Shown: positions 1-9,464, counted from the stretch's first letter. The stretch is 64,000 bases of DNA from Nitrosomonas ureae (GCF_900108305.1 NZ_FNUX01000006.1:82457-146456), one strand, 5' to 3'. The notes: generated from the sequence alone by a model not told the origin. A program made the numbers and translations.

Positions 1-60
1 ATATGGATTCTTAGAAGTAAGGCATGCCGATTTTCAAGGAGCCGGAAGCGGGATTTATAG

Positions 61-91
61 AGAGCAGGACAGGAAAAACCTGCCCTGCTCT
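61..91 (-). terminator. Hairpin after the glycerophosphodiesterase gene
   Basis: Two 13-base arms (61-73 and 79-91) pair with one mismatch around an AAAAA loop, 13 bases beyond the stop codon of the minus-strand gene. No long U tract follows in that direction, so termination is inferred from position and stem strength only. Confidence 0.5.
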
Positions 92-104
92 GTCATGACG
101 CTCC

Positions 105-1409
105 TTATTTCAGATTCATGCAATTGGCATAGTACGTCACCGTTGCCGGCCAATCGGAAAAAATGCCGAGAATGCCGACATCCTGCGCGAGAACATCCAA
201 AGCCTGATACATGTCGCCATCATTGTTGATTACCGCATCGGGAGAAACTGGATTGGGATTCTGACCGTTCAGCGTTTGGAAGTACCAGTCGCCGCCGTTA
301 GTCAACGGGCCGTCGCGCTCGAATGTCCAGGTAATAATATCCAGTCCCGCGTCTTTCGCTGCTTTTGCGTAACGGGAAGGTACAATCCCGCCGTTTTCAA
401 TTTCCAGCAGCATCCACATCGGTGGCGCAATGATTTTTACGCCATCAGCGACCAGCTGAGTCATTGCCGGTGACCAGGTAGCCGGGTTGCGATGGTCAAA
501 CGCCGGGTCGTCATAACGGCCATCGAGATAAACCGTCTGCCTGCCGAAGTCCGGTTCATGTTGAATCCAGTACAGTACATCAGCGAGGTTGAATGACTGC
601 GCCCAGACTTTGGATGAACGCACACCGGCTTCCTTGTACTCATCAATCAGTTTCTGCGCATAATCGGCCTGCGAAAAACCGTCGAAAGGCATTGGTACGC
701 TTGGGGACTTCAGTTCCGGGGTCATTTTGACGCCCAGCTTCTGAAACAGTGCGATACTTTCCTTGTGCGTCAGCAACGTGCCGCGTGTCGCATAAAGATC
801 GGTCCTCCAGTCAGCCGTCCCTTTCAGGTATCCGGTAACGCTGGTAGCGCGCGTATTAGCTGCATCCATCTTTCCCTGCAGCGATTTGAATTCGGCCAGC
901 GTAATGTCGCTGGTGCAGCATTGCGCCACGGCGGGCGCAATCAGGTTGCCGTCAGCATCAAGAACCGCGGGCTGGAACGGCACTGAACATTTTTCCGCCA
1001 GCGGCGTTTCCAGAATATTGGTCGTGGTATGCAGATCGCACTGCGAATGACGGCACACCAGTTCCTTATCCTGGGTGAATGTCACATCGCATTCAACAAT
1101 CCCGGCGCCCATTCTGGCAGCAGCTTCGTATGACTCCAGCGTATGTTCGGGAAACTGCAATGGCGCACCGCGATGGCCTATGGAGAAGCCGGTGCGTTTG
1201 AACGGACCTTTTTCACAGCTTTCCAGTTTGTTTTTTAATGCACTCTGATCCATATCCTGAACCAGAAAAAATGGCCGTGGACCTAATTGAATGCTATGTC
1301 CGCGGTCTTTGTTGCCATTATGCGCGGATTCGCCGCCTTTCCCGCTCCAGCCCGCCACCGGCAACGCCAGAGCAAATACGGTAATGCCCGTCAGTATCAT
1401 GTGCTTCAT
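105..1409 (-). CDS. Exported glycerophosphodiester phosphodiesterase (GDPD family)
   Basis: Probably hydrolyses glycerophosphodiesters to glycerol-3-phosphate and an alcohol outside the cytoplasm. The protein of 434 residues starts with a signal peptide (residues 1-20). GDPD-family active-site residues are visible: HRG at 79-81, EHT at 88-90, ECD at 106-108 and an RH pair at 120-121. The start at 1409 is chosen over an upstream in-frame ATG at 1457 because an AGAGGAG ribosome site sits just before it and the signal peptide then begins at residue 1. It is longer than a minimal GDPD, with inserted loops containing several cysteines, as in secreted GlpQ-like members. It stands alone, with no glycerol-phosphate transporter beside it. 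Family assignment is firm; the natural substrate is not known. Confidence 0.9.
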   Translation of the reverse strand: MKHMILTGITVFALALPVAGWSGKGGESAHNGNKDRGHSIQLGPRPFFLVQDMDQSALKNKLESCEKGPFKRTGFSIGHRGAPLQFPEHTLESYEAAARMGAGIVECDVTFTQDKELVCRHSQCDLHTTTNILETPLAEKCSVPFQPAVLDADGNLIAPAVAQCCTSDITLAEFKSLQGKMDAANTRATSVTGYLKGTADWRTDLYATRGTLLTHKESIALFQKLGVKMTPELKSPSVPMPFDGFSQADYAQKLIDEYKEAGVRSSKVWAQSFNLADVLYWIQHEPDFGRQTVYLDGRYDDPAFDHRNPATWSPAMTQLVADGVKIIAPPMWMLLEIENGGIVPSRYAKAAKDAGLDIITWTFERDGPLTNGGDWYFQTLNGQNPNPVSPDAVINNDGDMYQALDVLAQDVGILGIFSDWPATVTYYANCMNLK

Positions 1410-1862
1410 GCTGATCTCCTCTGATAATGATATTTCGATGTCATTGCACGGGCACATCTCATCATGGCAATCCGTACAATGAACCGAAATATTATCGAGT
1501 GAATGTTTCTGCTTGATGGCTGTTGCATGAAACTTTAATGACTTTATGATTCATACAACTGCGGGAATGATGCGGGTAAAACAAGGCATAACGCGCAAGG
1601 TTGGGGCGTGTCAGTCAGATCAAGCCTCAGTGAATCTCCCGTCATCGTACACATCCATAAATTGCACACAAAAATTCATGTGATCGATCAAAAATATCAT
1701 GAGATAGGAAATATGAGATTCTGCCGAAAACAAAAAGGATCTCATAGGATACGATTCCCATCGTAGACAGGATATTTCAGATAAAGCACGGACATTATTC
1801 GAACCCAATTTGCCTGGCGCGCAGGAATCACCGGACAAAAGCGATGCGTATATGAGAATATT
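1410..1862. other. Gene-free stretch between GDPD and sulfotransferase genes
   Basis: About 450 bases with only short unconvincing reading frames. A GATAATGATA stretch lies at about 1423-1432, just upstream of the GDPD ribosome site. No RNA gene, repeat or recognisable gene remnant was seen. Confidence 0.5.
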
Positions 1863-2762
1863 TCAAGATTTTCCTGCGAGCCAGTGTGCGCATTCAAGTC
1901 CCAATTCTTTGACTGCGCGCGCTTCATACTGGGCTGAGTCGCTCGCAGTCAGGGTATCCATCCAACGGCCATTCACACCTTTATTAATGAATACTTTTGC
2001 GCCTTCATCCCAGAATGCACCACCTAGCGGCACGCTTCTCGTGGCATTATTTTTCATCCAATCGAATGAGCAATATTCCATTATAAAAGGCCATCTGTCT
2101 TCATTAATGGGAATATCGAGAAAGCGTGCAATTCGACGCATTTCTCCCGGCATATCGCGTTTGAGATCGTTGAAATGAAGGAGCAAGAGATTGGGTAATT
2201 CTCTAATCGTCCACCAGGAGCGAATATTTTCCCAGAATGACCAAAAAGGGTAACCGTCCTTGTCCATCCAGTCATGCCAACATTTGCGAATATCTGCCGG
2301 CAACGGCGTAAAAGGGGAACCTACTAGCCCTGGAGTATCATTTAATGCCGCATACATAGCTTGATTTCCGTTGGAGTAATGGTTATACAGGCTCCACAGA
2401 ACATCCCGGCCATCACGGCCAATATAGATATACTTTGCTTTAGGCGAATATACCAGCGCATCAACAGGCAGGTGCGTTTTTAAAAACCTGCGATGCTTTT
2501 GCGCTTCTACCTGAGGTAATTTTATTGCTTTGGGGGGTACGCGTAGATCAAGCCACGGCGACATTTCCGCTATTGTCAGATCTGGATCGCCACTAAATAA
2601 TAACTGCCCTACAATTTGTTGGGTCCAAGTTGTGCCTGATTTAGCATATGTTGCAATGACGATATCATCGGATCTGAACTGAAAATCATTCCAGATTGTC
2701 GAGTCAAAATGATTACTTTGCAGTTCCCTGGATTTTACCGGCCATTCAATTAAGGTAGACAT
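1863..2762 (-). CDS. PAPS-dependent sulfotransferase family protein
   Basis: Predicted to transfer sulfate from 3'-phosphoadenylyl sulfate to a hydroxyl acceptor in the cytoplasm. The 299-residue length fits cytosolic-type sulfotransferases. The 5'-phosphosulfate loop is seen as KSGTTW (41-46), a likely catalytic histidine in FLKTHLP (H97), the 3'-phosphate motif as GRDGRD (115-120), and a C-terminal KGVNGRW segment that matches the family's second 3'-phosphate contact. No signal peptide. An AAGGA site lies about 11 bases before the ATG. The gene is monocistronic between two non-coding stretches with no PAPS synthesis genes nearby, so the acceptor cannot be deduced. Confidence 0.88.
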   Translation of the reverse strand: MSTLIEWPVKSRELQSNHFDSTIWNDFQFRSDDIVIATYAKSGTTWTQQIVGQLLFSGDPDLTIAEMSPWLDLRVPPKAIKLPQVEAQKHRRFLKTHLPVDALVYSPKAKYIYIGRDGRDVLWSLYNHYSNGNQAMYAALNDTPGLVGSPFTPLPADIRKCWHDWMDKDGYPFWSFWENIRSWWTIRELPNLLLLHFNDLKRDMPGEMRRIARFLDIPINEDRWPFIMEYCSFDWMKNNATRSVPLGGAFWDEGAKVFINKGVNGRWMDTLTASDSAQYEARAVKELGLECAHWLAGKS

Positions 2763-2982
2763 TCGTGCTCATATCCTTTTCAATAAAGAGTATAAATCTA
2801 AACATTTATTTATCTGCGGTTCACCAGGTGGTTAAGGAAAATAAGCACAAAAGATCAAATAATTGTGACTCTTAGACCGAGTTATAAAAAAACCTATTCC
2901 CACATTATTAAAGGATTTGCGCTCAAATATAGCTTAAAAAATAGATCCTGGTTTTTTGTTACAGAAAGGGTAACAACCATAA

Positions 2983-3180
2983 TTACCAGATGCCATCATC
3001 ACCTTCTTTCAAGCATGATCCATTAGCATCCAGTCCGTATGGACACACTACTTGTTCACCAGCAAGTTTTTTTTCATAATTTTCCCTTTCTCTTTCATTA
3101 ATTATCACCGTAGGACGACCACACCCGGCTATCAGCATAACTAACAGAGCAATAGTAACTGCATTGATAATACGCTTCAT
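2983..3180 (-). CDS. Small predicted lipoprotein
   Basis: A 65-residue protein with an N-terminal membrane segment ending in the lipobox LIAGC, so probably lipid-anchored after processing at the cysteine near residue 20. The mature part is about 45 residues, charged (an ERERE run) and has two further cysteines (VVCPYG and GSCLKE) that could form a disulfide. The start at 3180 is preferred to 3237 because GGAG lies before it and the lipobox then has normal spacing. It is divergent from the LysR gene. I do not recognise the family. Confidence 0.7.
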   Translation of the reverse strand: MKRIINAVTIALLVMLIAGCGRPTVIINERERENYEKKLAGEQVVCPYGLDANGSCLKEGDDGIW

Positions 3181-3275
3181 AAAATAACTCCCTATAAACT
3201 TTATAATAACCTTATTTTTCAATGTAGAATTGTCCACTGCTTCTTATATAGAATAAAGACTGATTTTTGGATATG

Positions 3276-3297
3276 ATTGCTCCATTAATGGAGCAAT
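3276..3297. promoter_or_regulatory. Perfect 22-bp palindrome over the LysR gene's ribosome site
   Basis: Bases 3276-3297 read the same on both strands (ATTGCTCCATT and its complement). The right arm contains the GGAG ribosome site of the LysR gene and ends four bases before the preferred ATG at 3302. It could be an autoregulatory operator (LysR-type regulators bind interrupted palindromes with T-N11-A cores) or an mRNA hairpin hiding the ribosome site. Which one is inference. Confidence 0.6.
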
Positions 3298-3301
3298 GAA
3301 T

Positions 3302-4177
3302 ATGGAATTTTTGAATGACATGGCCCTGTTCGTGGAAGTTGTCAAGGCCAAAAGCTTTCGCGGTGCTGCCGATATTATCGGAATGCCGAACTCAACTCTA
3401 TCGCGACGGATCAGCGCGCTGGAAAAGATGATTGGGTTGCGTCTTTTGCATCGCACAACGCGCAAGATCAGGTTAACCGAGGCTGGTCAGATTTATTACG
3501 AACGCTGTAAGCGTATTGTCGATGAAGCCAAGCTCGCGCACGAACAACTCGGCGAAATGCTCGCACAGCCCAGTGGGATACTCCGCGCTTCGCTGCCTGT
3601 AGATTTTGCCGTGACCTACATGACACCCTTGATCGCCGAATTTGCAAGACTCTATCCGAGCATCGTCTTCGATTTCGATCTTACGTCACGGCGGATCGAT
3701 CTGATGAGTGAGCCATTCGATGTAGCAATCCGCATTGGAGAACTGGAGAATTCGCAATTGATCGCGCGTCCATTGGCTGTTCTCCCTGTGTACCTTTACG
3801 CTTCGTCCCGTTATCTTGAGCGCTCGGGAGAGCCTGCGGAGCCTGCCGATCTGGCGCACCATGAGTGTCTAGGCCTCATGAAGACTAGTGAGTGGACACT
3901 GCACGATGGGGTGCACACCACCAAAGTTTCTATTGGTAGCCGGTTCACGCTCAACAGTGTCAGGATGATTTGCCGCTTGGCAGCGCTCGATATGGGCATC
4001 ATCATGATGTTGGAGAAAATTGTTGCCGATGATCTTGCCAGTGGGCGATTGCGTCGCGTACTGCCCCAATGGCATGGAACTCCGGTGCCCGTCTACGCCG
4101 TTACGGAAACCCGGTTACTGCCCGCAAAAACACAGCACTTCATTAAGTTCTTACAGGAGCATCTGAGCAAGGTTTAG
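3302..4177 (+). CDS. LysR-type transcriptional regulator (CrgA-like subgroup)
   Basis: A 291-residue DNA-binding regulator. The N-terminal 60 residues form the winged HTH (SFRGAADIIGMPNSTLSRR, then RLLHRTTRKIRLTEAG); the rest is a periplasmic-binding-like effector domain (about 88-290) of the kind seen in CrgA/DsdC-like LysR proteins. The ATG at 3302 is preferred over the one at 3296 because GGAG at 3290-3293 is 8 bases before the former but only 2 before the latter. A perfect palindrome covers the translation start. The target is unknown: the divergent neighbour is a small lipoprotein, and downstream lies a gene-poor region, so autoregulation is the only regulatory guess the sequence supports. 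Confidence 0.92.
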   Translation: MEFLNDMALFVEVVKAKSFRGAADIIGMPNSTLSRRISALEKMIGLRLLHRTTRKIRLTEAGQIYYERCKRIVDEAKLAHEQLGEMLAQPSGILRASLPVDFAVTYMTPLIAEFARLYPSIVFDFDLTSRRIDLMSEPFDVAIRIGELENSQLIARPLAVLPVYLYASSRYLERSGEPAEPADLAHHECLGLMKTSEWTLHDGVHTTKVSIGSRFTLNSVRMICRLAALDMGIIMMLEKIVADDLASGRLRRVLPQWHGTPVPVYAVTETRLLPAKTQHFIKFLQEHLSKV

Positions 4178-4741
4178 CGGGATGCATAAATTTATTCATA
4201 TGCCGCGCTCAACTGCCAGCCCAAGAAATTTGATCAAAATTGGTGTTCGGTAAAACTTTGGCTCTGCATGTCCATTTTCCCAGTTACCAATAAAAACACG
4301 TCATCTTTCTTCGCCACCGTGCAAATCAGATGCATTGCCCTCCGGACTGATATCTCTCTTTTTCTCAAATTATTACCTTATTTGTCATAGAGTTTCATCT
4401 ATTACCCACAATTTCTGTGGATAACTTTGTGAATAACTCTTGGTTTGGTTGGCTAACTTAAATATTTCTAAGGGTTTTTCTTGAATTGATTAATAAGTTA
4501 ACACTTTAATTATGGTACACTTATCATATGGTTAGGATATATTTCTCAGATTGACATGAAGTTATTTGTCATAGCAATTGTATCTTACTGAAATTGTGGA
4601 TGACTCAGAATGTCAAGAAAAATTTCAGCGCGCGGAAAAACACACACCCCAGTAAAAGCCAGCTAGACAACCATCCGATGAAACCGGTAGTTTTTACTGA
4701 ATGATGAACAATAATATGAATCCGTTTCCCCGAGGGTACTC
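4178..4741. other. AT-rich gene-poor region with DnaA-box-like sites
   Basis: About 560 bases without an intact gene. Beyond the HTH remnant it holds a TTACCCACA at 4402-4410, a consensus TGTGGATAA at 4416-4424, TGTGAATAA at 4428-4436 and TGTGGATGA at 4595-4603, all resembling the DnaA box TTATCCACA on one or other strand. A 13-bp direct repeat TTATTTGTCATAG occurs at 4378-4390 and 4562-4574, and the stretch between is strongly AT-rich. No dnaA, dnaN or rep gene is in the window. Confidence 0.45.
4196..4371 (-). pseudogene. Decayed remnant of a helix-turn-helix (XRE-like) gene
   Basis: On the minus strand, one frame reads an LRK...LICTVAKKDDV segment (4371 to about 4300) and the next frame continues FIGNWENGHAEPKF then PILIKFLG (about 4300 to 4196). 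Joined by a frameshift, this follows the order of small HTH proteins in which an 'xVGNWExGxxxP' turn is followed by 'P.I..FLGY'. No start codon, and a frameshift breaks it, so it is read as a pseudogene. Recognition is from the motif order only. Confidence 0.5.
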
Positions 4742-5698
4742 CTACAATCCGGATGGAACATGATGCGCTTGTGCATCCAGAAATTGCTGCAGATGAGGCA
4801 ATAGCCTTGATGGATCTTCTTCCTGCACCGCATGACCAACACCGCTAAAGATAATCAGCTTCGAATTGGGTAAATTCTCGTGCAGACGCTCACCAATGGC
4901 CAGCGGCACAATTTCGTCATCCCTGCTCCATACGATTAGGACAGGAAGCGACAAACTCGAATAGTTTTCTGAAAATTGCTGCAAATCTACCGGCAACATC
5001 TGCCGTGCGGTAGTGAACGTTGCGTACTTTGCATTGGGTTTGGCGAGATTGCCTGCGTAGTGATCAATGGCGCCTTGCGGAATAGTGGCATCATTAAAAT
5101 ACACTTTCTTCAGCAAGCTTTTCACCTGGATGGAATTTGGGATAGCGTAGATCATCAGCGGCCCCAGTACCGGAGTAGCCAGCATGCTCACGAAGCTGGG
5201 CAGTTCTTGTGGATACGCAATACTGTCTATCAACACCAGGCTGCGTTGCAGATTCGGATGCGAAGAGGATAAATATATCGATGCAGCCAAGGCTACCCCG
5301 CCACCATACGAATGCCCGATAATGTGCAGATTCTTCAGGTTATTCTCGATGATAAAATTTCTTACCAGCCTCGCCTGTTCATAAACGGAATAAGCGTTAT
5401 CGCGCGGTTTGGGCGATTCGCCAAAACCTTTCAGATCGATCGTGATTACCCGGTATTTCTGCGCCAAGGGTTCAATAATATGACGCCAGCTATAACTGCT
5501 GGCACCGAAACCGTGAATCAGAAGCACCGGATCCCCTGCACCGAAACTCTCCGATGCCAATCGCAATTCACCGGCCTGTTCCGGATTGCGGTATTGCGAC
5601 CAACCCGGAATATCCTTATCCATAACCGCGCAGCCGCCAAGACCGAGAATCACGGACAGAGAGGCCAAAAGCAGAACGCTTATGCGAGAATTTTTCAT
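4742..5698 (-). CDS. Lipid-anchored alpha/beta-hydrolase
   Basis: A 318-residue serine hydrolase of the alpha/beta fold, likely anchored in the cell envelope. The signal peptide ends in the lipobox LGGC (cysteine 23). Fold motifs follow in order: oxyanion HGFG (about 62-65), nucleophile elbow GHSYGG with serine 130, an acid in the SRDDEIVPL segment and a histidine in GVGHAVQ near the end. The in-frame codon at 5701 is TTG; the ATG at 5698 is chosen, and it overlaps the stop codon of the upstream gene (TGATG), so the two are probably translationally coupled. The substrate cannot be told; esterase, lipase-like and C-C hydrolase roles are all possible. Confidence 0.85.
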   Translation of the reverse strand: MKNSRISVLLLASLSVILGLGGCAVMDKDIPGWSQYRNPEQAGELRLASESFGAGDPVLLIHGFGASSYSWRHIIEPLAQKYRVITIDLKGFGESPKPRDNAYSVYEQARLVRNFIIENNLKNLHIIGHSYGGGVALAASIYLSSSHPNLQRSLVLIDSIAYPQELPSFVSMLATPVLGPLMIYAIPNSIQVKSLLKKVYFNDATIPQGAIDHYAGNLAKPNAKYATFTTARQMLPVDLQQFSENYSSLSLPVLIVWSRDDEIVPLAIGERLHENLPNSKLIIFSGVGHAVQEEDPSRLLPHLQQFLDAQAHHVPSGL

Positions 5699-6090
5699 CA
5701 ATTAAGAGACCGGGCTAACATAACCATATCAAACAGGCCGCCGGCAGCAAAGGAAATCGCTCCGAAAATAGGCAGTATCGCAATAATCCGGCAAGCTATT
5801 CTTAAATGCTCAGCTTCCTCCTTATTTTCAATCTTCATGTGACGCGGGATTGAGAGAATCACATAGCTAATCAAACTAAGAAAAATGATATTCCCAATAG
5901 TAAGTGGCAAAAGATTGGTGAAATAGATTTCTATCGGGCCGAGGGTTTTCCCGGCACAGTATCCACACTCATCGATCAGTTCAAATATCAAATCGCGGCG
6001 TGCATTGATGGTTTGAAAAAAGCTCAGTGTCGTGTTCACTGCCCCCCATAAGGCGGCCAGCAAGACAATGGGAAGTCCCAATCTATCCAT
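5698..6090 (-). CDS. Small integral membrane protein, unknown function
   Basis: A 130-residue protein with three likely membrane helices: residues 5-24, about 58-81, and about 100-126. A CGYC pair lies in the loop after the first helix. AAGGAG stands 7 bases before the ATG. The stop codon overlaps the start of the lipoprotein hydrolase gene, so the two form an operon and may act together at the membrane. I do not recognise the family. Confidence 0.7.
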   Translation of the reverse strand: MDRLGLPIVLLAALWGAVNTTLSFFQTINARRDLIFELIDECGYCAGKTLGPIEIYFTNLLPLTIGNIIFLSLISYVILSIPRHMKIENKEEAEHLRIACRIIAILPIFGAISFAAGGLFDMVMLARSLN

Positions 6091-6373
6091 TTTTGCTCCT
6101 TTTCAACCCAGAGAGTCAGGAAGTTTAAGCGAATCCACGCACAACTGCACGTACATGGCATACTGGAGATTATCACGGTGATGTTTAAAAAGAAATTCGC
6201 TTGCTTTAGAAGCGGGCAACCATAAATGCCAAACCATCTTATTATTGAATGACCCGCCAAACAGCGGGAATCCAGTCCGTGTTGAACAACTCGAACCGAG
6301 GTTAAATAAAAAACTGCGCGGCAGCTGCACATTCGAGTATCCTACGCGGTTATTCCGTAACGAGTCACCAATT

Positions 6374-8569
6374 ATGATGCAGTATCAACTCTTCGCCACC
6401 ACGCCCAAAGCGATGGAAGGCATTCTCGCTAATGAAATCAGCGCTCTGGGTGGACAGGAGATACACCAAAAACTGGCTGGCGTAGCTTTTCAGGGCGATC
6501 TGGCGATGGCGTATCGAGCTTGTTTATGGCTGCGTACTGCCAACCGCGTGTTGTTATTGCTCAACAGTTTCGAGGTTAAATCTCAGCAGGATCTTTACGA
6601 TGGCGTTCAGCGCATCGACTGGTTCGAGCATTTAGGTCCTGACGACAGTTTAGCGGTATCGTTCAGCAGCAAAAATAATCCGGCAATCGATAACACGCAC
6701 TTTGGCGCACTGAGAGTCAAAGATGCCATCGTCGATCAAATGCGTACCAAATCTGGCAACCGGCCTAATGTCGATACCGCATATCCCAGTATTCGCGTCA
6801 ATGTCTACCTGCATAACGAAACCGCACAGTTGAGCCTGGATTTATCTGGCGAAAGCTCGCATAAGCGTGGTTATCGCGACATCAATATTGCGGCACCCAT
6901 CAAGGAGAATCTTGCAGCGGCCATTCTGTTGCGCGCAGATTGGCCGGAAATCGCCCGGCAAGGTGGCTCACTGCTCGATCCGATGTGCGGTTCGGGCACG
7001 CTTCTGGTGGAAGGCGCGTTGATCGCGGGTGACATCGCACCGGGCTTGCAGCGGGATTATTACGGCTTTCTAAGTTGGAAACAGCACGATGCTGCGCTGT
7101 GGCAAAATATTCTCGAAGATGCCCGGCAGCGCCGTGAGATGGGTTTAGCCAGATTGCCGGTGATCGTTGGCTTTGACCAGGATCGCGAGAGCGTCAATGC
7201 CGCATTGCAGCATATTGAAAACGTAGGATTATCCGACAAGATCCACATCGAGAAGCGCAATATCGCCGATGCATCTGTCGCGGCAAGCTGGCCTCCTGGA
7301 TTGATTGTTTGCAACCCGCCGTATGGCGAACGTCTTGGCGATGAAGAACAAGCCGGGATGTTATACCGTGAATTTGGCGCGGTATTGAAACAGCGTTTTA
7401 CCGGCTGGCAAGCGGCAATCATTATCGGCAATCCGGAATTGGGCTTCCGATTGGGCATACGTTCGCATAAACCGATCACGCTTTTTAACGGCGCACTGGA
7501 ATGCAAGCTGTTGCGCTTGACCATCGAGGAAAAAGCTTTTTTTGAACCGAAAGCCAAATCCCAGCAGGAACGCATCGAATTCATCCATCGCCGCGCCCAG
7601 GCCGGGCAACCCGACAGTCAGGCGGAAATGTTCGCCAACCGATTACATAAGAACCTGAAAAAACTGGCCAAATGGGCCAAACAAAATCAAGTGCATTGTT
7701 ATCGGCTGTACGATGCCGATCTCCCGGAATATGCGGTGGCTGTGGATATTTATCAAGGCGAGAAAACCTGGGTCAATGTTCAAGAATATGAATCTCCCCG
7801 ATCTGTCGACCCTGCCAAAGCCAATCAACGGCTGGCCGGAGTAATGGCGGAAATACCCAAAGTGCTGGAAATTCCCGCCGAACAAGTATTCTTGAAAATT
7901 CGCCGCAAACAGAAAAACACCGATCAATATGAAAAACAAGGGGATTCCCGCCGCTTTCATGTGGTTGAAGAAAGTGGTTGCAAGTTTTGGGTGAATTTTG
8001 AGGACTATCTGGACATCGGCCTGTTTCTTGATCATCGCCCAATGCGCTTACTGATTCAACAACAAGCAAAAGGTAAGCGTTTCTTGAATTTATTCGCTTA
8101 CACCGGCAGTGCTACAGTACATGCGGCAATCGGCGGCGCAGAATCGAGCGTCACGGTGGATATGTCCAATACTTATCTGGACTGGGCCAAGCGCAATTTT
8201 CATCTCAATGGCATCAGCGACAGGCACCAGCTGATACGGGCTAATTGCTCGGAGTGGCTGGCGCAACAAGCGCAAGCAAAACATAAACAACAATTTGACT
8301 TGATTTTTCTCGACCCCCCCACTTTTTCCAATTCCAAAAAAATGGATGAGATTTTCGATATCCAGAAAGATCATATACCACTGATCCGTAATACCACGGC
8401 CTTATTGGCACCTAAAGGAATCTTGTATTTCTCGACCAACTTCCGCCGTTTCAAATTGGACAAGGAAGCATTAAGCGATCTGATCATTGAAGATATCAGT
8501 ACCAGAATGATCCCCGAGGATTTTGCGCGCAACGCCAGGATACATTATTGCTGGAGAATATCCCGCTGA
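6374..8569 (+). CDS. rlmL: Fused 23S rRNA m2G2445 / m7G2069 methyltransferase RlmKL
   Basis: A bifunctional SAM-dependent enzyme modifying two guanines of 23S rRNA, as in E. coli RlmKL. Residues 1-155 cover the THUMP region. The RlmL half has the FDPMCGSGT-type SAM motif (LLDPMCGSGT) and the catalytic NPPYGERLG starting at residue 314. The RlmK half has FLNLFAYTGSATV and the DPPTFSNSKKM segment starting at 647. From the ATG at 6374 the protein is 731 residues, near the usual length; an ATG at 6245 would add 43 residues with no counterpart in the family. A second ATG at 6377 is equally possible. The ribosome site is weak. Monocistronic. Confidence 0.93.
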   Translation: MMQYQLFATTPKAMEGILANEISALGGQEIHQKLAGVAFQGDLAMAYRACLWLRTANRVLLLLNSFEVKSQQDLYDGVQRIDWFEHLGPDDSLAVSFSSKNNPAIDNTHFGALRVKDAIVDQMRTKSGNRPNVDTAYPSIRVNVYLHNETAQLSLDLSGESSHKRGYRDINIAAPIKENLAAAILLRADWPEIARQGGSLLDPMCGSGTLLVEGALIAGDIAPGLQRDYYGFLSWKQHDAALWQNILEDARQRREMGLARLPVIVGFDQDRESVNAALQHIENVGLSDKIHIEKRNIADASVAASWPPGLIVCNPPYGERLGDEEQAGMLYREFGAVLKQRFTGWQAAIIIGNPELGFRLGIRSHKPITLFNGALECKLLRLTIEEKAFFEPKAKSQQERIEFIHRRAQAGQPDSQAEMFANRLHKNLKKLAKWAKQNQVHCYRLYDADLPEYAVAVDIYQGEKTWVNVQEYESPRSVDPAKANQRLAGVMAEIPKVLEIPAEQVFLKIRRKQKNTDQYEKQGDSRRFHVVEESGCKFWVNFEDYLDIGLFLDHRPMRLLIQQQAKGKRFLNLFAYTGSATVHAAIGGAESSVTVDMSNTYLDWAKRNFHLNGISDRHQLIRANCSEWLAQQAQAKHKQQFDLIFLDPPTFSNSKKMDEIFDIQKDHIPLIRNTTALLAPKGILYFSTNFRRFKLDKEALSDLIIEDISTRMIPEDFARNARIHYCWRISR

Positions 8570-8762
8570 TCAAATTTCATCGGCGATAGCGCCAGGAGTT
8601 ATTGAGCAGAAAACCGGCATTAGCAATTAATTCGAGTAATCCGATAGCTTTATATCCTATGATCTTATAAGCGGATTGACGGAAAATATTCAGACATGCT
8701 GTCAAAAAAATCGAATAGCGGTATCATTAAATGATAAGGCTCCCTGCTCAGGTGAAAAAACC

Positions 8763-9464
8763 ATGAAGAAAACAGTTCTCATTACAGGCTCCAATCGTGG
8801 CATTGGACTGGAATTTGTCCGTCAATACGCTTTGAGCGATTGGCGTGTCATTGCTTGCTGCCGCAATCCGGCGTCAGCGGATGCATTGAGCCGTTTAGCC
8901 GCGCAGCATCCGAATCAAATCAGTATTTATCGGCTGGACGTCGCTAATCATTCGCACATTGAACAGCTGGCACAGACGCTATCCGGTGATGCCATCGATT
9001 TATTGATCAATAATGCCGGCGTTTACCCTCCGGAATCAGGGGATGCTTTCGGAATGACGGACTATCAGGCATGGGCGCATACCTTTGCGGTGAACACCAT
9101 GGCGCCGCTAAAAATGGCCGAAGCATTTCTGCAGCCGATTGTCGGCAGCAACCTGAAAACCATCGTCACCATTACCAGCAAAATGGGCAGTATTGCAGAC
9201 AATCGGGGCGGCGGCAGTTACATCTACCGTTCCAGCAAAGCGGGTGTCAATATCGTGATGAAAAGCTTGTCGATAGATTTGAATCCCAAACAGATCACAG
9301 TTGTCCTGTTGCATCCCGGTTGGGTAAGAACCGACATGGGTGGCCCGAACGGATTAATCTCAACCGAACAAAGCGTCACCGGCATGCGCCGCGTTATCGA
9401 TAACCTAAAATTCGAAGATTCCGGAAAGTTTTATGCTTTTGACGGGCAGATTGTGCCTTGGTGA
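8763..9464 (+). CDS. Short-chain dehydrogenase/reductase (C-factor-like)
   Basis: A 233-residue NAD(P)-dependent oxidoreductase of the SDR family. Cofactor loop GSNRGIG (9-15), structural NNAG in the middle, and the catalytic YxxxK (YRSSK) preceded by a serine in TITSKMGS. The overall plan resembles CsgA/C-factor-type SDRs. The start at 8763 is chosen because AGGTG lies 9 bases before it and the cofactor loop is then at its usual distance from the N-terminus. It stands alone and nothing nearby suggests a substrate. Confidence 0.9.
   Translation: MKKTVLITGSNRGIGLEFVRQYALSDWRVIACCRNPASADALSRLAAQHPNQISIYRLDVANHSHIEQLAQTLSGDAIDLLINNAGVYPPESGDAFGMTDYQAWAHTFAVNTMAPLKMAEAFLQPIVGSNLKTIVTITSKMGSIADNRGGGSYIYRSSKAGVNIVMKSLSIDLNPKQITVVLLHPGWVRTDMGGPNGLISTEQSVTGMRRVIDNLKFEDSGKFYAFDGQIVPW

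Noticed and set aside
1422..1437. TGATAATGATATTTC as a Fur box before the glycerophosphodiesterase gene
   Set aside because: Only the first half matches; the second half has several mismatches.
2957..2977. TTGTTAC/GTAACAA hairpin after the small lipoprotein gene
   Set aside because: The T tract is on the wrong side for the minus-strand gene it would terminate.
6103..6237. A 44-codon minus-strand frame (MVWHLWLP...) ending 12 bases before the small membrane-protein gene
   Set aside because: No ribosome site before its ATG and no recognisable content; it could be a leader peptide but nothing supports it.
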